Shown: positions 7,848 to 16,453, numbered from the stretch's first letter. The stretch: 64,000 bases of DNA from Bin87 sp965203195 (GCA_965203195.1 OZ241860.1:806001-870000), one strand, 5' to 3'. Made by a program: numbers and translations. The notes: generated from the letters alone by a model not told the origin.

Positions 7848-8771
7848 ATGCAGCGGTTCATCATATTCCGCGTCGGCCAGGCCATTATCGCGGTGCTGCT
7901 GGTGAGCATCATCGTGTTTATGCTGTCCAACATCACGGGCGACGCCACTTCGGTGATGCTGCCTATGGGGGAGGCCACGCCGGAGGACATTGCGGCGCTG
8001 AAGGAGAAGTGGGGGCTGGACAAGCCGCTGCATATGCGCTACCTCACTTTCCTGGGCAACGCCATACAGGGCGATTTCGGGGAATCCTACGCCTTCGGGG
8101 GGCAGACGGCGATGGGGATGGTGGTGGATCGCTTCCCGGCCACCTTGCAGCTGGGCGGGCTGGCGATGGTGATCGCGGTGGTCATTGGCGTGCCGCTGGG
8201 GGTGATCACGGCGGCGCGCAAGGACAGCTGGCTGGACTACCAGGGCAAGGCTATTGCCTTTCTGGGGCAGTCGGTGCCCAGTTTCTGGCTGGGGATTATG
8301 CTGCTGTGGCTGTTCGCGGTGCAGCTGGGCTGGCTGCCGTCCTCGGGCAAGGGGGGCTTTGACCATATGATTATGCCGGCTTTCACGCTGGGGTTTTTCC
8401 AGGTGGCGGCGCTGCTGCGGCTGATCCGGTCGTCGATGCTGGATGTGCTGGATACGGAGTTTGTCAAGCTGGCGCGCATCAAGGGCGTGCCGGAGTGGAA
8501 GGTGATCTGGAAGCACTGCCTGCGGAACGCCTTTATCGCGCCGCTGACTTATTTCGCCATCATCATCGGGTCGCTGTTCACGGGGACGGTGATTGTGGAG
8601 ACGGTGTTCTCCTGGCCCGGCGTGGGGCAGCTGGCAGTGGGCGCGGTGCGGGGGCGGGATTTCCAGCTGTTGCAGGCGGTGGTCATCGTGGGGTCGTCCA
8701 TCTACATATTCGCCAACCTGGTGGTGGACATCCTGTACGCCTACCTGGACCCGCGCATTCGCTACAACTAG
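7848..8771 (+). CDS. ABC transporter permease, DppB/OppB type
   Basis: Inner-membrane permease of 307 residues forming half of the translocation pore of a peptide-type importer. It begins MQRFIIFRVGQAIIAVLLVSIIVFML, the usual first membrane helix. The BPD-transport domain carries the cytoplasmic coupling segment EFVKLARIKGVPEWKVIWKHCLRNA, a clear EAA loop. It ends in DILYAYLDPRIRYN, as OppB proteins do. GGAGGGCGG precedes the ATG. It lies 96 bases after the receptor gene and 143 bases before the second permease. Confidence 0.93.
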   Translation: MQRFIIFRVGQAIIAVLLVSIIVFMLSNITGDATSVMLPMGEATPEDIAALKEKWGLDKPLHMRYLTFLGNAIQGDFGESYAFGGQTAMGMVVDRFPATLQLGGLAMVIAVVIGVPLGVITAARKDSWLDYQGKAIAFLGQSVPSFWLGIMLLWLFAVQLGWLPSSGKGGFDHMIMPAFTLGFFQVAALLRLIRSSMLDVLDTEFVKLARIKGVPEWKVIWKHCLRNAFIAPLTYFAIIIGSLFTGTVIVETVFSWPGVGQLAVGAVRGRDFQLLQAVVIVGSSIYIFANLVVDILYAYLDPRIRYN

Positions 8772-8914
8772 GCGAAGGGCGCCGGAACGAGGGAACGAAG
8801 GAACGACGAACTTACGGAATGCGGGAACGGAACGAGGCGCGGCGCAGTAAAGGCGGCGGGACGGCGCAATACGGAACGGCGTCAGCGCAAGCGCAACCGG
8901 GGGAGGATTAGACA

Positions 8915-10015
8915 ATGGCGACGACCACGGCTCCGGTTCCGGCCGCGCCGGCGACGGCAGCGGAAGCCGCCGCCCCGCCCCGCCCGGGGCGCATCAAAAA
9001 GGCGTTGCAGGAAGCCCGGCGGCTGCCCCTGTTTCCGGTGGCGATGCTGCTGATTTTCCTCATCATCCCCGCCATTTTCGCCGAGCTGATCGCGCCCCAC
9101 AACCCCAGGCGGGGCGATCTGGCCGACCGGCTGGTGCCGCCGGCCTGGTCGGGGGATGTGCTGTCCGTCCGCACGGTAGTGGAGCGGGTCAACCGGGACA
9201 ACCGGCAGAACGAAGTCAAGTTGTCGGATGCGGAACGGCAGGTGCGCATTGGGGACGCCACCGTAATCGGCAAGCCGGACGGCGCGGCGCCCGTACTGGG
9301 CGACCAGATCCAGATTGTGGTCAAGCCCGGCGGGCAGGCCAGATACCTGCTGGGCACCGACAAGAACGGCATGGATATTCTCAGCCGCATTGTGCACGGA
9401 GCGCGGCTGGCGCTGGTGGTGTCGCTGATGGCCATCGTGGTTTCGGGGGTTATCGGCACAGTGCTGGGCATACTGGCCGGCTATTTCGGAGGCTGGGTGG
9501 ACACGGTGGTGATGCGGCTGGTGGATATGTCCCTGTCGATTTCGCTGGTGCTGGTGGCGCTGGTGCTGGCCGCCACATTGGGGCCGCGCATTGAGAATGT
9601 GCTGATAGTGGTCTGCCTGTTCCTGTGGTCGCGGTACGCGCGGCTGGTGCGGGGGGAGACGCTGGCCATCAAGACGCAGGATTTCATTGCCCGGTCGCGG
9701 GTGGCGGGGTCGTCGCAGTTCCGCATAATGCTGCGGCACATATTCCCCAACCTGGTGAATACGATAATTGTGCTGGCCACGCTACAGCTGGGTTTCGTCA
9801 TCCTGCTGGAGGCGGGGCTGAGCTTCCTGGGGGCCGGCATTCCCCGCCCGAACCCGGCCTGGGGGGTGATGGTGGCCGACGGGCGGGAGCTGATTATCGA
9901 TTCCTGGTGGGTGTCCTTTTTCCCCGGCCTGGCCATTCTCTTTACGGTGCTGTCGGTGAACCTGCTGGGCGACTGGCTCCGGGACCGTCTGGATCCCAAG
10001 CAGCGCAATGTGTAG
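8915..10015 (+). CDS. ABC transporter permease, DppC/OppC type
   Basis: Second permease of the importer, 366 residues. The first membrane helix is LFPVAMLLIFLIIPAIFAELIAPH and the conserved LLGTDKNGMDILSRIVHGARLAL marks the start of the transport domain. The EAA loop is FIARSRVAGSSQFRIMLRHI. Between helix 1 and the core there is a periplasmic segment of about 90 residues (roughly 65-150), longer than in typical DppC. The N-terminus is an Ala/Pro-rich cytoplasmic tail. GGGGGAGG lies before the ATG. No ATP-binding subunits follow, so they must be encoded elsewhere or shared with another system. Confidence 0.92.
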   Translation: MATTTAPVPAAPATAAEAAAPPRPGRIKKALQEARRLPLFPVAMLLIFLIIPAIFAELIAPHNPRRGDLADRLVPPAWSGDVLSVRTVVERVNRDNRQNEVKLSDAERQVRIGDATVIGKPDGAAPVLGDQIQIVVKPGGQARYLLGTDKNGMDILSRIVHGARLALVVSLMAIVVSGVIGTVLGILAGYFGGWVDTVVMRLVDMSLSISLVLVALVLAATLGPRIENVLIVVCLFLWSRYARLVRGETLAIKTQDFIARSRVAGSSQFRIMLRHIFPNLVNTIIVLATLQLGFVILLEAGLSFLGAGIPRPNPAWGVMVADGRELIIDSWWVSFFPGLAILFTVLSVNLLGDWLRDRLDPKQRNV

Positions 10016-10099
10016 GCGGGGGCGGGCGTTGCGGGCATTTCGCTGCCGCCGCCGGCCGGGGCGGACAGGCGTTCCGGCCGGGCGGAGAGGCGCGGTCTG

Positions 10100-11491
10100 A
10101 TGAGCGGCCCGGAACCCGTGAGCAGCCCGGAACCGGCGAGCGGCCCGGAACCTGTCGCCGGCGAATCCGGGCTACCCGGCTGGATTGAGCGCAGCCAGCG
10201 CACGGCGCGCCGCCGCTACCGGATGCGGCTGGCCAAGCCGGCCATGGCCGCGGGCGCGCTGGCGCTGGTGGCGGTGGTGGGCTGGATCTTCTGGTTCAGC
10301 CTGCCCAACCCGGCGCGCTGGTTTGTGGGGCAGCCCACGACGGCGGCCAGTTCGGCGTCGGCGGCGGGGCAGTGGACGATGCTGGGGTATCGTTCCGACC
10401 TCAACGGGTATGCGGCGGGCGCAACGGGGCAACCGGAGGGACGGTTGCTGTGGTCGCAGGATCTGGGGCCGCCCACGCGGTCGGCGCCGCTGGCGGCGGG
10501 GGGCGTCATCTACGCCGGGGGGCATTTCAAGGCAATGGCCCTGGACGCCGGCAGCGGCGCCGTTTTGTGGGAAATCCCGGCGCCGGGGCCGGTGGATCAC
10601 GCGCTGACCGTGGGCAACAACGGCCTGGTGTACGCCGGGCTGACCAACCACAAGATGCTGGCGCTGGACGCGGGCAGCGGGGCGACGGTATGGGAGTTCA
10701 AGGCGCGGCTGCCGATTGTGGCGTCGGCGCTGGTGACGGACGGCATTGCCTATATTACCTCGGCGGGCAACATCATCTACGCGCTGGACGCGCGGACGGG
10801 GGAACAGCTGTGGCGGCACAAAATCCGGGGGAATGTCAAGACGACGCCGGCGGCGCGCAACGGGCGGCTTTACGCCGCCGATGATGAGGGCAACCTGTAT
10901 TTTATTGACGCCGACCAGGGGCGGCGGCGGTTCCGGTACATTGCGGCGGGTTCGGCGACAGGCCCGCCGGTGGCTACGGACGATGTAATCTATTTTCCGT
11001 CCGGCGGGGCCTTGTACGCTATTGACGCGGGCGTCAAGGGGCTGCCGGGCCTGTACTGGCTGAAGCGGACCTGGTTCCAGCTGTGGCTCTGGCAGGTACC
11101 TTTCGTGCCGGCGGCGCCGGCGCAGCGGGGGGAGCTGCGGCGGTTTGCCCCCGAGGAACGGGCCACGCAGGGCATCATCGCATCGCCGGCGGTGGCCGAG
11201 GGCGTTTATTACCTGGGGGACGGCGACGGGCGTTTTTACGCGCGGGACGTTGCCGGGGATGCCGAGGCGTGGCGGTTTGAGGCCGGCGGCGGGATTGTCA
11301 GCTCGCCCATTGTAGTGGGCGACCGGATCTATTTCGGCGCCCGCGACGGAAGGCTGTACGCGCTGCGGCGGGACAACGGGGCACCGCTGTGGACGCTGGA
11401 GCTGGGGGCGCCCATTGAGCTGCCGCCGGCTTACGCGGACGGCCGGCTGTATGTCCGCACGGCCGACGGGTGGTTGCACGCGGTGGAATAG
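10100..11491 (+). CDS. Membrane-anchored PQQ-like beta-propeller repeat protein
   Basis: A 463-residue protein with a proline-rich cytoplasmic start (repeated GPEP/SPEP units), one membrane helix at about 48-67 (AGALALVAVVGWIFWFSL) and an extracytoplasmic beta-propeller. The propeller is built from repeats of the form A-x-D-A-x-x-G-x-x-x-W (for example MALDAGSGAVLWE, LALDAGSGATVWE, YALDARTGEQLWR). These are PQQ-type blades as in BamB or quinoprotein dehydrogenases, but I see no metal- or PQQ-binding catalytic site. It may be a structural or ligand-binding scaffold. It follows the permease by 84 bases in the same direction and may belong to the transporter operon. A function with the importer is only suggested by position. 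Confidence 0.8.
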   Translation: MSGPEPVSSPEPASGPEPVAGESGLPGWIERSQRTARRRYRMRLAKPAMAAGALALVAVVGWIFWFSLPNPARWFVGQPTTAASSASAAGQWTMLGYRSDLNGYAAGATGQPEGRLLWSQDLGPPTRSAPLAAGGVIYAGGHFKAMALDAGSGAVLWEIPAPGPVDHALTVGNNGLVYAGLTNHKMLALDAGSGATVWEFKARLPIVASALVTDGIAYITSAGNIIYALDARTGEQLWRHKIRGNVKTTPAARNGRLYAADDEGNLYFIDADQGRRRFRYIAAGSATGPPVATDDVIYFPSGGALYAIDAGVKGLPGLYWLKRTWFQLWLWQVPFVPAAPAQRGELRRFAPEERATQGIIASPAVAEGVYYLGDGDGRFYARDVAGDAEAWRFEAGGGIVSSPIVVGDRIYFGARDGRLYALRRDNGAPLWTLELGAPIELPPAYADGRLYVRTADGWLHAVE

Positions 11492-11567
11492 CGGTGGAAC
11501 AGGCGGGATGAATGACGGATGGCGGCGGGCCGGGCTGCCGGGCAGCAAGGCGGGGCGGCGGTTGTAT

Positions 11568-12443
11568 CTACCCGGAGTAGCCGACCTGCCCGTTGTACCA
11601 GTCCAGGATGCCGCTGCCCGTCCAGAAAGACACGCCATCCTGCTGGGTGATGTGTTCCAGCAGGCGGCGGAAATGGCCGATGCGGTGGGCGGCGCCGGTG
11701 ATGTACGGGTGCAGGGATATGGCCATTACCCGCGCCGATTCCTGGCCCTCGTCCAGCATAGTAGCCAGGGCGTCTTTGGCGCGGCGGTACAGCTCGGGGG
11801 CGGAGTGATGCTGCACCAGGTAGATGGGGATGTCGTTCAGTTCCACGGTGTAGGGCAAGGCCACCAGCCGTCCGCTTTTGACGCGCATTTCGTAGGGCTG
11901 GTCGTCGTTCACCCAGTCGGCGACGTACTCGAAGCCCTCGGCGGCCAGGATGTCGGGCGTATGGTGGGTTTCCGCCAGGCCCGGCCCCATCCAGCCCCGG
12001 GGGGCGTGGCCGCTGAAGGAACGGATGACGGCGGCGGTTTTGCGGATGGTGGCGCGCTCGTCGGGTTCCTTGTGCAGCACCTGCTGGGTGTAGCCGTGTC
12101 CCAGCAGTTCCCAGTGGCGGGCCAGGCAGGATTGGACCAGCGCCGGGTAATGTTCGCAGACGGCGGCGTTGAGGCTGATGGTGGCGGGCAGGCGATGTTC
12201 GTCCAGGGCGCGTTGCAGCCGCCAGAAGCCGACGCGCAGGCCGTAGTCAAACCAGGAGTAGTTGGGGATGTCGGGGGACACGGGGGCGCCCTGGGGCGAG
12301 GGCAGGACGGTGCGGGCCATAGGCTGGCCGAGGTCCCATTCCTCGACGTTGATGATGAACCAGACGGCCACCCGGGCGCCGTCGGGCAGGGCGAGGCGGG
12401 GGCGGTCGAAGATGGGCGAAAAGTCGGCGCGTGGATTGGGCAT
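11568..12443 (-). CDS. Polysaccharide deacetylase family protein (PuuE/allantoinase-like subgroup)
   Basis: A NodB-fold metal-dependent hydrolase of 291 residues. Characteristic pieces are AVWFIINVEEWDLG (first metal-ligand strand, with Glu-Glu/Asp), SLNAAVCEHYP, the histidine segment LLGHGYTQQVLH, and MAISLHPYITG near the end. This set resembles the PuuE/allantoinase-like branch rather than chitooligosaccharide deacetylases, so the substrate may be a small amide instead of a glycan. ATG 12443 is chosen over the open frame from 12515 because GGAGG lies about eight bases before it and the first family motif is 30 residues in. It converges with the PQQ-repeat gene. Confidence 0.85.
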   Translation of the reverse strand: MPNPRADFSPIFDRPRLALPDGARVAVWFIINVEEWDLGQPMARTVLPSPQGAPVSPDIPNYSWFDYGLRVGFWRLQRALDEHRLPATISLNAAVCEHYPALVQSCLARHWELLGHGYTQQVLHKEPDERATIRKTAAVIRSFSGHAPRGWMGPGLAETHHTPDILAAEGFEYVADWVNDDQPYEMRVKSGRLVALPYTVELNDIPIYLVQHHSAPELYRRAKDALATMLDEGQESARVMAISLHPYITGAAHRIGHFRRLLEHITQQDGVSFWTGSGILDWYNGQVGYSG

Positions 12444-12776
12444 TGGGCAGACCTCCGGGGGGAATCCGTTGCTGCCCGCCAAGTTAGCCGCTATGGCCGG
12501 AATGCGCAAGGGCAAGGGCCGGGGCCGGGCGGCAGAGGCAACCGCAGAGCGACGAGCTGATGGCTAAACTACCCGGGGCGCGTCGTGAAAATCGCCCGTC
12601 ATTCCGGGTGGGGCCGACATCCGGGACAAGCGCCTGTTGCTGGGGAGCAGCAAGCGGTTAGGATGCCCGGATGCCGGCTTTCACCGGACTGACGGGTGAC
12701 TTATGCTATGCCGTGCCGCCGGGGCGACGGCAAAATGACTTTGACGACGGGCCCTGATGCGCCGACGCGCCTTGTT
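12444..12776. other. Intergenic stretch with REP-like palindromes
   Basis: No gene is supported here. The stretch includes a copy of the dispersed palindromic repeat described separately (12551-12697) and otherwise GC-rich sequence. Element A and its small downstream ORF lie to the right. Confidence 0.4.
12551..12697 (-). repeat. Dispersed palindromic repeat, copy near element A
   Basis: Read on the minus strand it contains ccggtgaaagccggcatccgg, then ccggaatgacgggcgatttt, then gtagtttagccatcagctcg. The first two modules recur at 44496-44594, and the last recurs at 53297-53320 as gtagtttagccatcagcccg. The core is a CCGG-x-GAAAGCCGG-type palindrome. It resembles REP-like intergenic repeats and has no coding potential. 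Confidence 0.55.
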
Positions 12777-12875
12777 TCACGAGGCGGTTACGGTCGGCAA
12801 GGGGGTTCCGGCGGGCGGGGATGGCGGCGCGGCAAGGGGCGGCGGGCGCGCGGGTGGGGGTAGGAAGGTTTTCAT
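12777..12875 (-). CDS. Short proline-rich ORF following element A
   Basis: A 32-codon frame starting ATG at 12875, beginning MKTFLPPPPARPPPLAAPP and ending at a TGA. It is included because it is preceded by GGAAAGGAGCC at the same relative place where element B has GAAAGGAGCC before its 310-residue ORF. The composition is extreme and no family is recognised. It could be a leader peptide, a remnant of a longer gene, or not translated at all. Confidence 0.25.
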   Translation of the reverse strand: MKTFLPPPARPPPLAAPPSPPAGTPLPTVTAS

Positions 12876-12934
12876 GGGAAGTCGGCTCCTTTCCGATAAG
12901 TTGGCGATTGGCAGTTGGTAAGTGGCAGTTGGCA

Positions 12935-13410
12935 AATTGATGGCATCGGGGAAGGCTCGGGCGGGCCTTGGGGTTTCCAGGTTGTCGGCGCTACGGCCTG
13001 AGAGCGTAACGCGTGAGTTTCGTCCTAGTTTTCCGTGTCCCGGGGCGGCAGCTTTTCAGGGCCGTCGTTTCCGGCACGGGGCGGTGGTGACACCCGCTGG
13101 CTGGCACAGAACTACACGGGCCGTATGATACACACAGCGACGAAGCAGGACCAGCTGAAATAGGGTTCCGACAAGGGTTAGGCCGTTTCCTGGAGGCCCG
13201 TTTGGTTAGCCCGAAATGGTTTCCCCGATGGTGGTACGACGTCGATTTCGGATTGGAGTAGGCATCGCTGGTGTCCGTTTTGGCGCCGGGCGCGCGTCCG
13301 CGCCGGGGCTGTGGCGGATGGCGGTCGGGGCAGCTGTTCCCCGGGCCGCCGGGCGGGTTGCCGCATCCGTGTTTGAGGTTAGCAGTACAGGTGTTCAGGG
13401 CGCAAGGGGG
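12935..13410 (-). ncRNA. Element A: candidate structured non-coding RNA, paralogue of element B
   Basis: A 476-base stretch without a conserved ORF that matches element B (50145-50638) on the opposite strand. Conserved blocks, read on the minus strand, include cggatgcggcaacccgcccg, ggggaacagctgcccc, cggcctaacccttgtcgga, cagctggtcctgcttcgtcg, cccgtgtagttctgtgccag, gggacacggaaaactaggac and ctcaggccgtagcgccgaca. Between blocks the sequence and length vary. It begins with a promoter-like TTGCGC-18-TAACCT. Complementary segments conserved in both copies predict helices (see findings). I could not match it to RNase P RNA, tmRNA, SRP RNA or 6S RNA. It could alternatively be a non-autonomous mobile repeat. 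Confidence 0.6.
13380..13409 (-). promoter_or_regulatory. Promoter-like start of element A
   Basis: On the minus strand TTGCGC, an 18-base spacer (cctgaacacctgtactgc) and TAACCT. Element B has TTGACA and TACCAT at the same places with the same 18-base spacing, so the arrangement is conserved between copies although the boxes are only moderate. Confidence 0.4.
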
Positions 13411-13674
13411 CGGGTGTCATAAAAGGCGGGCAATTTTAAATTTCGGCGGGGGGATGCGGCGGCAGATGGCGGCGATGCGGATGCCGGCGCCAGCCGGGAT
13501 GGCCGAAGCCGATAAAGACAGGCGGCCCGCGCCGCTCCCGTTGCGCTTCCGTTTGACACCGCCGCCTTGCCCCCGTACACTGCCCGCCAGCCGGCGCACT
13601 GTCGCCCGGAGGAAATGGCGCTGCCGGCCAGCCGGGGCGCGACTACCGGGGGGAAACCACAGGAGGCAACCGCA

Positions 13675-13914
13675 ATGAGTTTTGACCTGTACGAAAAGGG
13701 AATGAAAGTGGAGGCGGTCAACGATTTTGAGGTGCGCGAGGTGATGGCGTCGCCGGTGGGTTCGTCCGTCCGCAGCATTGCGGCGGGCGACGCCGGCGAG
13801 GTGCGGGACAAGCGGGCGGTGGGGCCGGCCACCTGGCTGATCGTGTACTTCGACAGCGTCAAGCGGCAGATTAACATCGACCAGACCAACATTGAGAACA
13901 TCAAGCCCGCCTAG
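13675..13914 (+). CDS. Small conserved-looking protein of unknown function
   Basis: A 79-residue acidic/neutral protein starting MSFDLYEKGMKVEAVNDFEV. AGGAGG lies 8-14 bases before ATG 13675, which decides this start over the longer frame from 13567. The core (KVEAVNDFEVREVM, AAGDAGEVRDKRAVGP, TWLIVYFDSVKRQ) looks like a small all-beta, SH3- or KOW-like barrel: a turn, a Gly-Glu-Val strand and a hydrophobic TWLIVYF strand. That fold is an inference from the pattern. I do not recognise the family. The haloacid dehalogenase gene follows 149 bases downstream, after a spacer with degenerate 18-bp repeats. Confidence 0.65.
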   Translation: MSFDLYEKGMKVEAVNDFEVREVMASPVGSSVRSIAAGDAGEVRDKRAVGPATWLIVYFDSVKRQINIDQTNIENIKPA

Positions 13915-14063
13915 CCCCCGGCGCGGCGCCGGCCACCGGAACCTTCCATACTGCCGGAGCCTTCCATAATTGCCAGAGCCCGATTGCCGGAGCCCGCTAT
14001 GCAGCCGGCAAGGGCCGGCCGCGGGCGTCAGCGCCACTATCATTACCAGCGAGAATCTCCGTT

Positions 14064-14792
14064 ATGCCTACGAACCCTGTGGCCGGGGTCAGCGCCCTGG
14101 CTTTTGACATTTTCGGCACCGTTCTGGACTTGGGCGGCAGCCTGGCCGGGCCCGCCGGCGACTTTCTGGCGGCGCGCAACTCGTCCGTGGGCGCGGCGCA
14201 GTTCTGGGGCGAATGGCGCGACCGCCAGCGCATTGAGCAGTACCAGGACAACCTGTTTATGCTGGGACACAGCGGCTACCGGGAAACCTGCCGCCGGGCG
14301 TTCATCTACTGCCTGCGGCGGCACGGGGTGGCTTTTGACGAGGCCGACATCGCGCAGTTTATGACGGTGTACGATGAGCTGCGGCCCTATGATGACGCCG
14401 TGGCCGGGTTGCAGCGTCTGGCGGACAGCGGGCGCTACCGCCTGGCGGCGCTGTCCAACGGGGAGCAGGCGTATCTGGAGCGACTGGCGCAGCACAACAT
14501 CGGCATTGCCTTTGACGACATCATATCGGTGGCGAAGGCGGGGGTTTTCAAGCCGCACCCGGCGGTGTATCGCACCGCGGCGCGCATCCTGGGGAAGGAG
14601 CCGGGGGAGATTATGATGGTGGCGGCCCATTCTTTTGACATCACCGGGGCGCGGGCGTGCGGTTTCCGGGCGGTGTATGTCAACCGTTACGGCCTGCCCC
14701 GGGAGGAATCGCCGTACCAGGCGGATTTTGAGGTGGCCGATTTTCACGGGCTGGCCGACCGGCTGCTGGCGGCCGGTCCGGACGGCGCGTAG
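14064..14792 (+). CDS. Haloacid dehalogenase type II (HAD superfamily)
   Basis: A 242-residue HAD hydrolase of the L-2-haloacid dehalogenase subgroup, which hydrolyses carbon-halogen bonds in short 2-haloacids through an aspartyl ester. The nucleophile is D15 in AFDIFGTVLD. Later motifs are LSNGE (motif II serine/asparagine), the KPHPAVY lysine (motif III) and VAAHSFDITGA (motif IV, whose AH-x-x-D form is typical of this subgroup). Dehalogenase activity cannot be separated from phosphatase activity by motifs alone. A second, divergent member of the same subgroup is at 38391-39116. An MFS exporter follows 35 bases downstream. Confidence 0.87.
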   Translation: MPTNPVAGVSALAFDIFGTVLDLGGSLAGPAGDFLAARNSSVGAAQFWGEWRDRQRIEQYQDNLFMLGHSGYRETCRRAFIYCLRRHGVAFDEADIAQFMTVYDELRPYDDAVAGLQRLADSGRYRLAALSNGEQAYLERLAQHNIGIAFDDIISVAKAGVFKPHPAVYRTAARILGKEPGEIMMVAAHSFDITGARACGFRAVYVNRYGLPREESPYQADFEVADFHGLADRLLAAGPDGA

Positions 14793-14827
14793 CCCCGGCG
14801 CGGGCCGGCCGCCGCTAGTTATCCCGC

Positions 14828-16063
14828 ATGGCCGTGGCTCTGATTTCCGGGCGGCTGGGCGTATTTTCCGCCTTGCGGCACCGGGATTTCCGGTGGTTCT
14901 TTCTGAACATCGGGGTGCAGTCCTTCGGGCAGGGCATCCAGTTTCTGGGCATCGGCTGGCTGATACTGGACCTCACGGGGGAGAAAACGCTGCTGGGGCT
15001 GGCGGTTAGCATTTTCGGGGTCGCCAACCTGTTTTTCACCTTCGCGGGCGGGGTCATTGCCGACCGGGTGGAACGGCGGCTGTTTCTGATTGTCTGCGTG
15101 CTGGGGATTGGCCTGGTTACGCTGGCGCTGGGGTTGCTGGCGGCGCTGAACCTGGTGGCGGTGTGGCATATTTTTGTGGCGGTGTTTCTGCTGGGCGGGC
15201 TGATGGCGTTGCAGATGCCGGCGCGTTTCGCCCTGGCCGCCGACCTGGTGCCGCGCGAGGATATGATGAACGCGGTGGCGTTGCACACCTCGGTGGGGCA
15301 GATCGGGAATATGATCGGGCCGCTGGCCGGGGGCTGGTTTATCGCCGCGATGGGCACGGGGTCGGCGATAATCCTCAACGGGGTAAGCGTGCTGTCGGGG
15401 ATATTGTTCCTGCTGGCGATGTCCAAACCGGCGCCGGGGCGGCGCACGGGGGCGTCGCCGGTGGCCGACCTGATGGGGGGTTTCGCGCACTCCGTCCGCA
15501 CGCCGATGGCAGCCGTTCTGATAATAATGTCGGCGTCTTTCGGATTTTTCGGAATGGCGTATATGCAGGTAATCGCCGGGTTTGCCCAGGAGTATCTGCG
15601 GCTGAATTCGGTGCAGACGGGGGCGCTGATGATGTGCCGGGCCGGGGGCGCCTTTATGGGGTCAATGGTGGTGGCGGGCTGGGGCGACCGCAAAGGCAAG
15701 GGAATGTTGATGTACCTTGAGGTTACGGCGTGCTGCGTGGGGCTGATTGCGATGGCGTGGACGCCGTGGTTCTGGGGGGCGTGCGTGCTGGTGGCGCTGG
15801 TGGGGTCGACCAGCATAGGCGGCTTCTGGCCGGTGTCCAGTTCGCTGATGCAGCTGACCACGGCGCCGGAGATGCGGGGGCGGATGATGGCGATGATGCA
15901 GATGGCGCCGGTGTTTCACTTTCTGGGGGCGTGGCCGCTGACCTGGCTGGCGCAGGTGTACGGGTGGTCGATTGCCATCAGCAGCGGGGCGACGGCGTTG
16001 CTGGTCATATCGGTGGCGGGCTGGCTTTATCGTCCTATGGTGCGGCGGATGAACCGGGTCTGA
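14828..16063 (+). CDS. MFS transporter (MFS_3, EntS/multidrug-efflux type)
   Basis: A 411-residue integral membrane protein with about 12 predicted helices. The start ALRHRDFRWFFLNIGVQSFGQ and the loop GGVIADRVERRLFLIV are the A-type MFS signatures of the MFS_3 branch (enterobactin exporter and macrolide efflux relatives). It lies 35 bases after the dehalogenase gene and is probably cotranscribed; export of a small organic compound is plausible but the substrate is unknown. Two further members of the same branch, closer to each other than to this one, lie at 51790-54802. No clear ribosome-binding site precedes ATG 14828. Confidence 0.88.
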   Translation: MAVALISGRLGVFSALRHRDFRWFFLNIGVQSFGQGIQFLGIGWLILDLTGEKTLLGLAVSIFGVANLFFTFAGGVIADRVERRLFLIVCVLGIGLVTLALGLLAALNLVAVWHIFVAVFLLGGLMALQMPARFALAADLVPREDMMNAVALHTSVGQIGNMIGPLAGGWFIAAMGTGSAIILNGVSVLSGILFLLAMSKPAPGRRTGASPVADLMGGFAHSVRTPMAAVLIIMSASFGFFGMAYMQVIAGFAQEYLRLNSVQTGALMMCRAGGAFMGSMVVAGWGDRKGKGMLMYLEVTACCVGLIAMAWTPWFWGACVLVALVGSTSIGGFWPVSSSLMQLTTAPEMRGRMMAMMQMAPVFHFLGAWPLTWLAQVYGWSIAISSGATALLVISVAGWLYRPMVRRMNRV

Positions 16064-16150
16064 TGCCGGACGGACGGAGGCGTGCCGCCGCTGGCCATCG
16101 CCTGGCCATTGCCCGGCCGGGGGCGCGGCGGGCGGCGGGCATAGGGAAAG

Positions 16151-16170
16151 CCGGCGCCCGGGGGCGCCGG
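16151..16170. terminator. Perfect palindrome between convergent genes, possible bidirectional terminator
   Basis: CCGGCGCC-CGGG-GGCGCCGG forms an 8-bp GC stem. It lies after the MFS gene (plus) and after the tRNA-Arg gene (minus), the right place for a shared terminator. There is no T-tract on either side, so it may instead be a processing or RNA-stability hairpin. Confidence 0.35.
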
Positions 16171-16234
16171 CCGATGCCAGTCAGGCAGGCAGAAGGGAAG
16201 TGGCCGGGGATGATTGAACAGCGTGTGGTACTGG

Positions 16235-16310
16235 TGGTACCCCTGGAGGGACTCGAACCCCCGCCGCGCGACTTAGGACGCCGCCGCTCTGTCCACTGAG
16301 CTACAGGGGC
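16235..16310 (-). tRNA. tRNA-Arg (anticodon CCT), CCA encoded
   Basis: On the minus strand the gene starts GCCCCTG and ends CAGGGGT-A-CCA. The anticodon stem GCGGC/GTCGC closes the loop GTCCTAA, giving anticodon CCT (reads AGG). The T-loop TTCGAGT and D-arm GCTC/GAGC are normal. It lies 18 bases downstream of tRNA-Ala in the same direction and shares its promoter. Confidence 0.95.
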
Positions 16311-16328
16311 AGGGTTGCGGGGTTGGGA

Positions 16329-16404
16329 TGGTGGAGATAGCGGGGCTCGAACCCGCAACCTCGGCATTGCGAACGCCGCGCTCTCCCAGTTGAGCTATAT
16401 CCCC
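16329..16404 (-). tRNA. tRNA-Ala (anticodon CGC), CCA encoded
   Basis: Starts GGGGATA and ends TATCTCC-A-CCA on the minus strand. The G3-U70 wobble pair, the main alanine identity element, is present. The anticodon stem CGGCG/TGCCG closes the loop TTCGCAA, giving CGC (reads GCG). It is the first gene of a two-tRNA unit with tRNA-Arg. Confidence 0.95.
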
Positions 16405-16453
16405 ACGGGCCGGCGGCGCGGGGCGCTGCGCCGGCGATTAACCCCACGCAATT

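Noticed and set aside
5811..8915. A 1034-codon open frame on the minus strand
   Set aside because: It is an antisense shadow of the receptor and permease genes, with His/Arg/Pro-rich nonsense composition and no ribosome-binding site. High GC content keeps such frames open.
12901..12945. Repeats of ggcagttggtaagtggcagttggc that could suggest a CRISPR array
   Set aside because: The units are degenerate, 8-14 bases long and without spacers of constant length; no cas genes are present.
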